Shown: positions 5,892-7,378 of the stretch, one piece after another
How positions within the stretch are numbered: the stretch's first letter is position 1
Layout: every line of letters starts with the position of its first letter
Assembly (NCBI GenBank): GCA_024636425.1
Contig: JAGXHB010000189.1
Span: forward strand, 1-7,378
DNA: 7,378 nucleotides
Reading direction: 5' to 3'
DNA from: Roseobacter sp.
GTDB taxonomy: Bacteria; Pseudomonadota; Alphaproteobacteria; Rhodobacterales; Rhodobacteraceae
Translations under genes and position numbers: made by a program
The notes under the pieces: model-generated
Told to the model about the DNA's origin: nothing
Database searches by the model: none
Seen by the model: only the letters and a program-made list of their open reading frames with translations

Positions 5892-7289
5892 TCACAACAC
5901 CCCCTCCAACCGGGCGGGGTCAAAGCCGGGAGGCGCAGTCAACCGCACCCCATCCTTGCGCATCTGGACTTCGACACCGGCGTTCTGCAAGGCCGTCTTG
6001 ATCCGGTCGACTTCGGCAAAATCCTTGGTCTCCATCGCCATGACACGCGCATCGCTCAGGAACGCCTCGTAGTCCGTCAGATCAAACGCTTTCGCGGCAG
6101 CCCAGTCTGGCAGCAACGCCCCCATGAGACCCAGCATCCGCAATCCGGACCGCAAAGCGGTCGCGTCTGCGGTGGCAAAGACCTCGTGCAGGTGCGACAG
6201 ACAGCCATGCGTGTTCAGATCCTCGGCCAGAAGCGCAAGGATCCTGTCTTCAGGTGCGTGACCTTCCTCGCCGGTGATGGCCAGCGCATACCATTTGCGC
6301 AGCGTCTTCTCCGCTTCTTCCCGTTTTTTCTCGGTCCAGTCCATCGGCTTGCGGTAATGCGTGCTCAGCATCACAAAGCGGATCACCTCGCCCGGCACGC
6401 CCTGATCCAGCAGATCGCGCACGGTAAAGAAGTTGCCCAAGCTCTTGGACATCTTCTTGCCCTCGACCTGCAACATCTCGTTGTGCATCCAGACATTCGC
6501 AAAGCCCGACCCGGGATGCGCACAGCAGCTTTGCGCGATCTCGTTCTCATGATGCGGAAACATCAGGTCGTTGCCGCCCCCGTGAATGTCGAAATGCGCA
6601 CCCAGAAGCTCATGCGCCATGGCCGAGCATTCGATATGCCAGCCCGGACGTCCCCGGCCCCACGGGCTGTCCCAGCCGGGCAGATCATCATCCGAGGGTT
6701 TCCACAGCACAAAATCCATCGGATCTTCTTTGTAGGGTGCGACCTCTACCCGCGCGCCTGCGATCATATCATCGACCGAGCGGCCAGAGAGCTTACCGTA
6801 GTCGGCATACTCGCGCACGCGAAACAACGCGTGGCCGTCCTTCTCATAGGCAAAGCCATCCTCAATCAGCTGTCTGATCATCGCAATCATCTGGCCAATG
6901 TACTCCGTCGCACGCGGCTCGTGGTCGGGACGAAATGCGCTCAGCGCATCCATGTCCTCATGATACCAGCGTATCGTCTCATCCGCACGGCTCGCGATCA
7001 GCTCTTCCAGCGTGCCCTCCGCGCCCGCCACTTTGCGCTTTTGTGCGGTCTCGTTGATGCGGTCATCCACATCCGTGAAATTGCGCACATAGGTCACGTG
7101 ATCTGGCCCGTAGACATGGCGCAGCAGGCGGTAGAGCACGTCAAACACGATCACAGGCCGCGCATTGCCCAGATGAGCGCGGTCATAGACGGTGGGACCG
7201 CAGACATACATCCGCACGTTTTCGGGGTCGATGGGCGTGAAAACCTCGCGTTTGCGGGTCTTGGTGTTATGCAGCTTTATCGTCGTCAT
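5892..7289 (-). CDS. cysS: Cysteinyl-tRNA synthetase
   Basis: Class Ia aminoacyl-tRNA synthetase that activates cysteine with ATP and charges tRNA-Cys in the cytoplasm; essential in most bacteria. The 465-residue length is normal (E. coli 461). Seen in order: MYVCGPTVYDRAHLGN (27-42), with zinc ligand Cys30 and the HIGH-type signature HLGN; FTDVDDRI (71-78); GWHIECSAMA (216-225), with Cys221; IHGGGNDLMFPHHENE (235-250), with zinc ligands His246 and Glu250; and the KMSKS loop (279-283). The spacing of Cys221, His246 and Glu250 matches the E. coli zinc site. An anticodon-binding helical domain follows. The C-terminus ends in a short basic VQMRKDGVRL segment and a tail rather than the EDTPxGTxWR ending of E. 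coli. ATG 7289 is chosen because AAGGA lies 8 nt upstream and similarity starts at MTTIKLHNTKTR. No convincing promoter boxes were seen. Confidence 0.97.
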   Translation of the reverse strand: MTTIKLHNTKTRKREVFTPIDPENVRMYVCGPTVYDRAHLGNARPVIVFDVLYRLLRHVYGPDHVTYVRNFTDVDDRINETAQKRKVAGAEGTLEELIASRADETIRWYHEDMDALSAFRPDHEPRATEYIGQMIAMIRQLIEDGFAYEKDGHALFRVREYADYGKLSGRSVDDMIAGARVEVAPYKEDPMDFVLWKPSDDDLPGWDSPWGRGRPGWHIECSAMAHELLGAHFDIHGGGNDLMFPHHENEIAQSCCAHPGSGFANVWMHNEMLQVEGKKMSKSLGNFFTVRDLLDQGVPGEVIRFVMLSTHYRKPMDWTEKKREEAEKTLRKWYALAITGEEGHAPEDRILALLAEDLNTHGCLSHLHEVFATADATALRSGLRMLGLMGALLPDWAAAKAFDLTDYEAFLSDARVMAMETKDFAEVDRIKTALQNAGVEVQMRKDGVRLTAPPGFDPARLEGVL

Positions 7290-7351
7290 GAGGTGCGTCC
7301 TTACGCAGATATGGCGCGGGCTTGGCACAAAATTCTCAGGATGAAAACGCT

Positions 7352-7378
7352 ATGAACAGGCCCGCCGGAAAATCTCAG
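7352..7378 (+). CDS. Possible start of a divergent gene, cut by the window edge
   Basis: An ATG at 7352 opens a frame of nine codons (MNRPAGKSQ) to the window end, with AGGA about 10 nt upstream. Divergence from cysS across roughly 60 bp would be a natural arrangement. Too little is visible to assign a family or be sure it is real. Confidence 0.25.

Noticed and set aside
5166..7355. A very long plus-strand open frame (about 729 codons) antisense to cysS and the start of cimA
   Set aside because: It covers two unmistakable genes on the opposite strand plus their gap, its product is rich in Arg, His and Gln with no recognisable domain, and it is the expected by-product of GC-biased third positions.
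1..7378. Defence system, mobile element, CRISPR array or biosynthetic cluster
   Set aside because: All clear genes are housekeeping or common accessory types; no direct-repeat array, transposase, integrase or nuclease motif was seen on either strand.

Overview
The window looks like ordinary chromosomal DNA from a high-GC alphaproteobacterium, most likely a Rhodobacteraceae/Roseobacter-group species. That placement comes from my recognition of the protein styles (short AlkA-type glycosylase, citramalate synthase, CobK, NDUFAF6-like protein), not from a search. Coding density is high: seven clear genes fill almost all of the 7.4 kb. I see no rRNA, tRNA, insertion sequence, CRISPR array or phage gene.

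Layout. From 1934 down to 1, on the minus strand, runs a tight set: cobK (precorrin-6A reductase, cobalamin synthesis), an AlkA-type DNA glycosylase 7 nt downstream, and a serine hydrolase of the phospholipase/carboxylesterase family. The hydrolase start overlaps the glycosylase stop in an ATGA and the gene leaves the window at its left edge. Divergent from cobK, across 77 bp, is a 12-helix MFS transporter (2012-3235, plus). It converges, with a 15 bp gap, on the end of a second minus-strand set. Read from the right, that set is cysS (cysteinyl-tRNA synthetase), cimA (citramalate synthase), a possible 31-codon small ORF, and a squalene/phytoene-synthase-fold gene that resembles the complex I assembly factor NDUFAF6 more than a working prenyl-condensing enzyme. 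At the extreme right a possible divergent gene has only its first nine codons in view.

How the genes work together. cimA makes citramalate from pyruvate and acetyl-CoA as a threonine-independent entry to isoleucine, and cysS charges tRNA-Cys. They may share transcription, but a strong GC hairpin lies between them. cobK, the glycosylase and the hydrolase are probably co-transcribed although their functions are unrelated.

Most worth a second look is the small ORF at 4008-4103. It has a perfect AGGAGG at ideal spacing and runs 11 nt into the following gene, which has its own GTG start and GAGGT. It could be a translational-coupling leader or an unannotated small protein. Other observations are modest: two intergenic hairpins (one built on the cimA stop codon), a G7 tract in the cimA ribosome-binding region, and loss of the Asp-rich motif in the synthase-fold protein. 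I found no convincing evidence of a large undescribed system.
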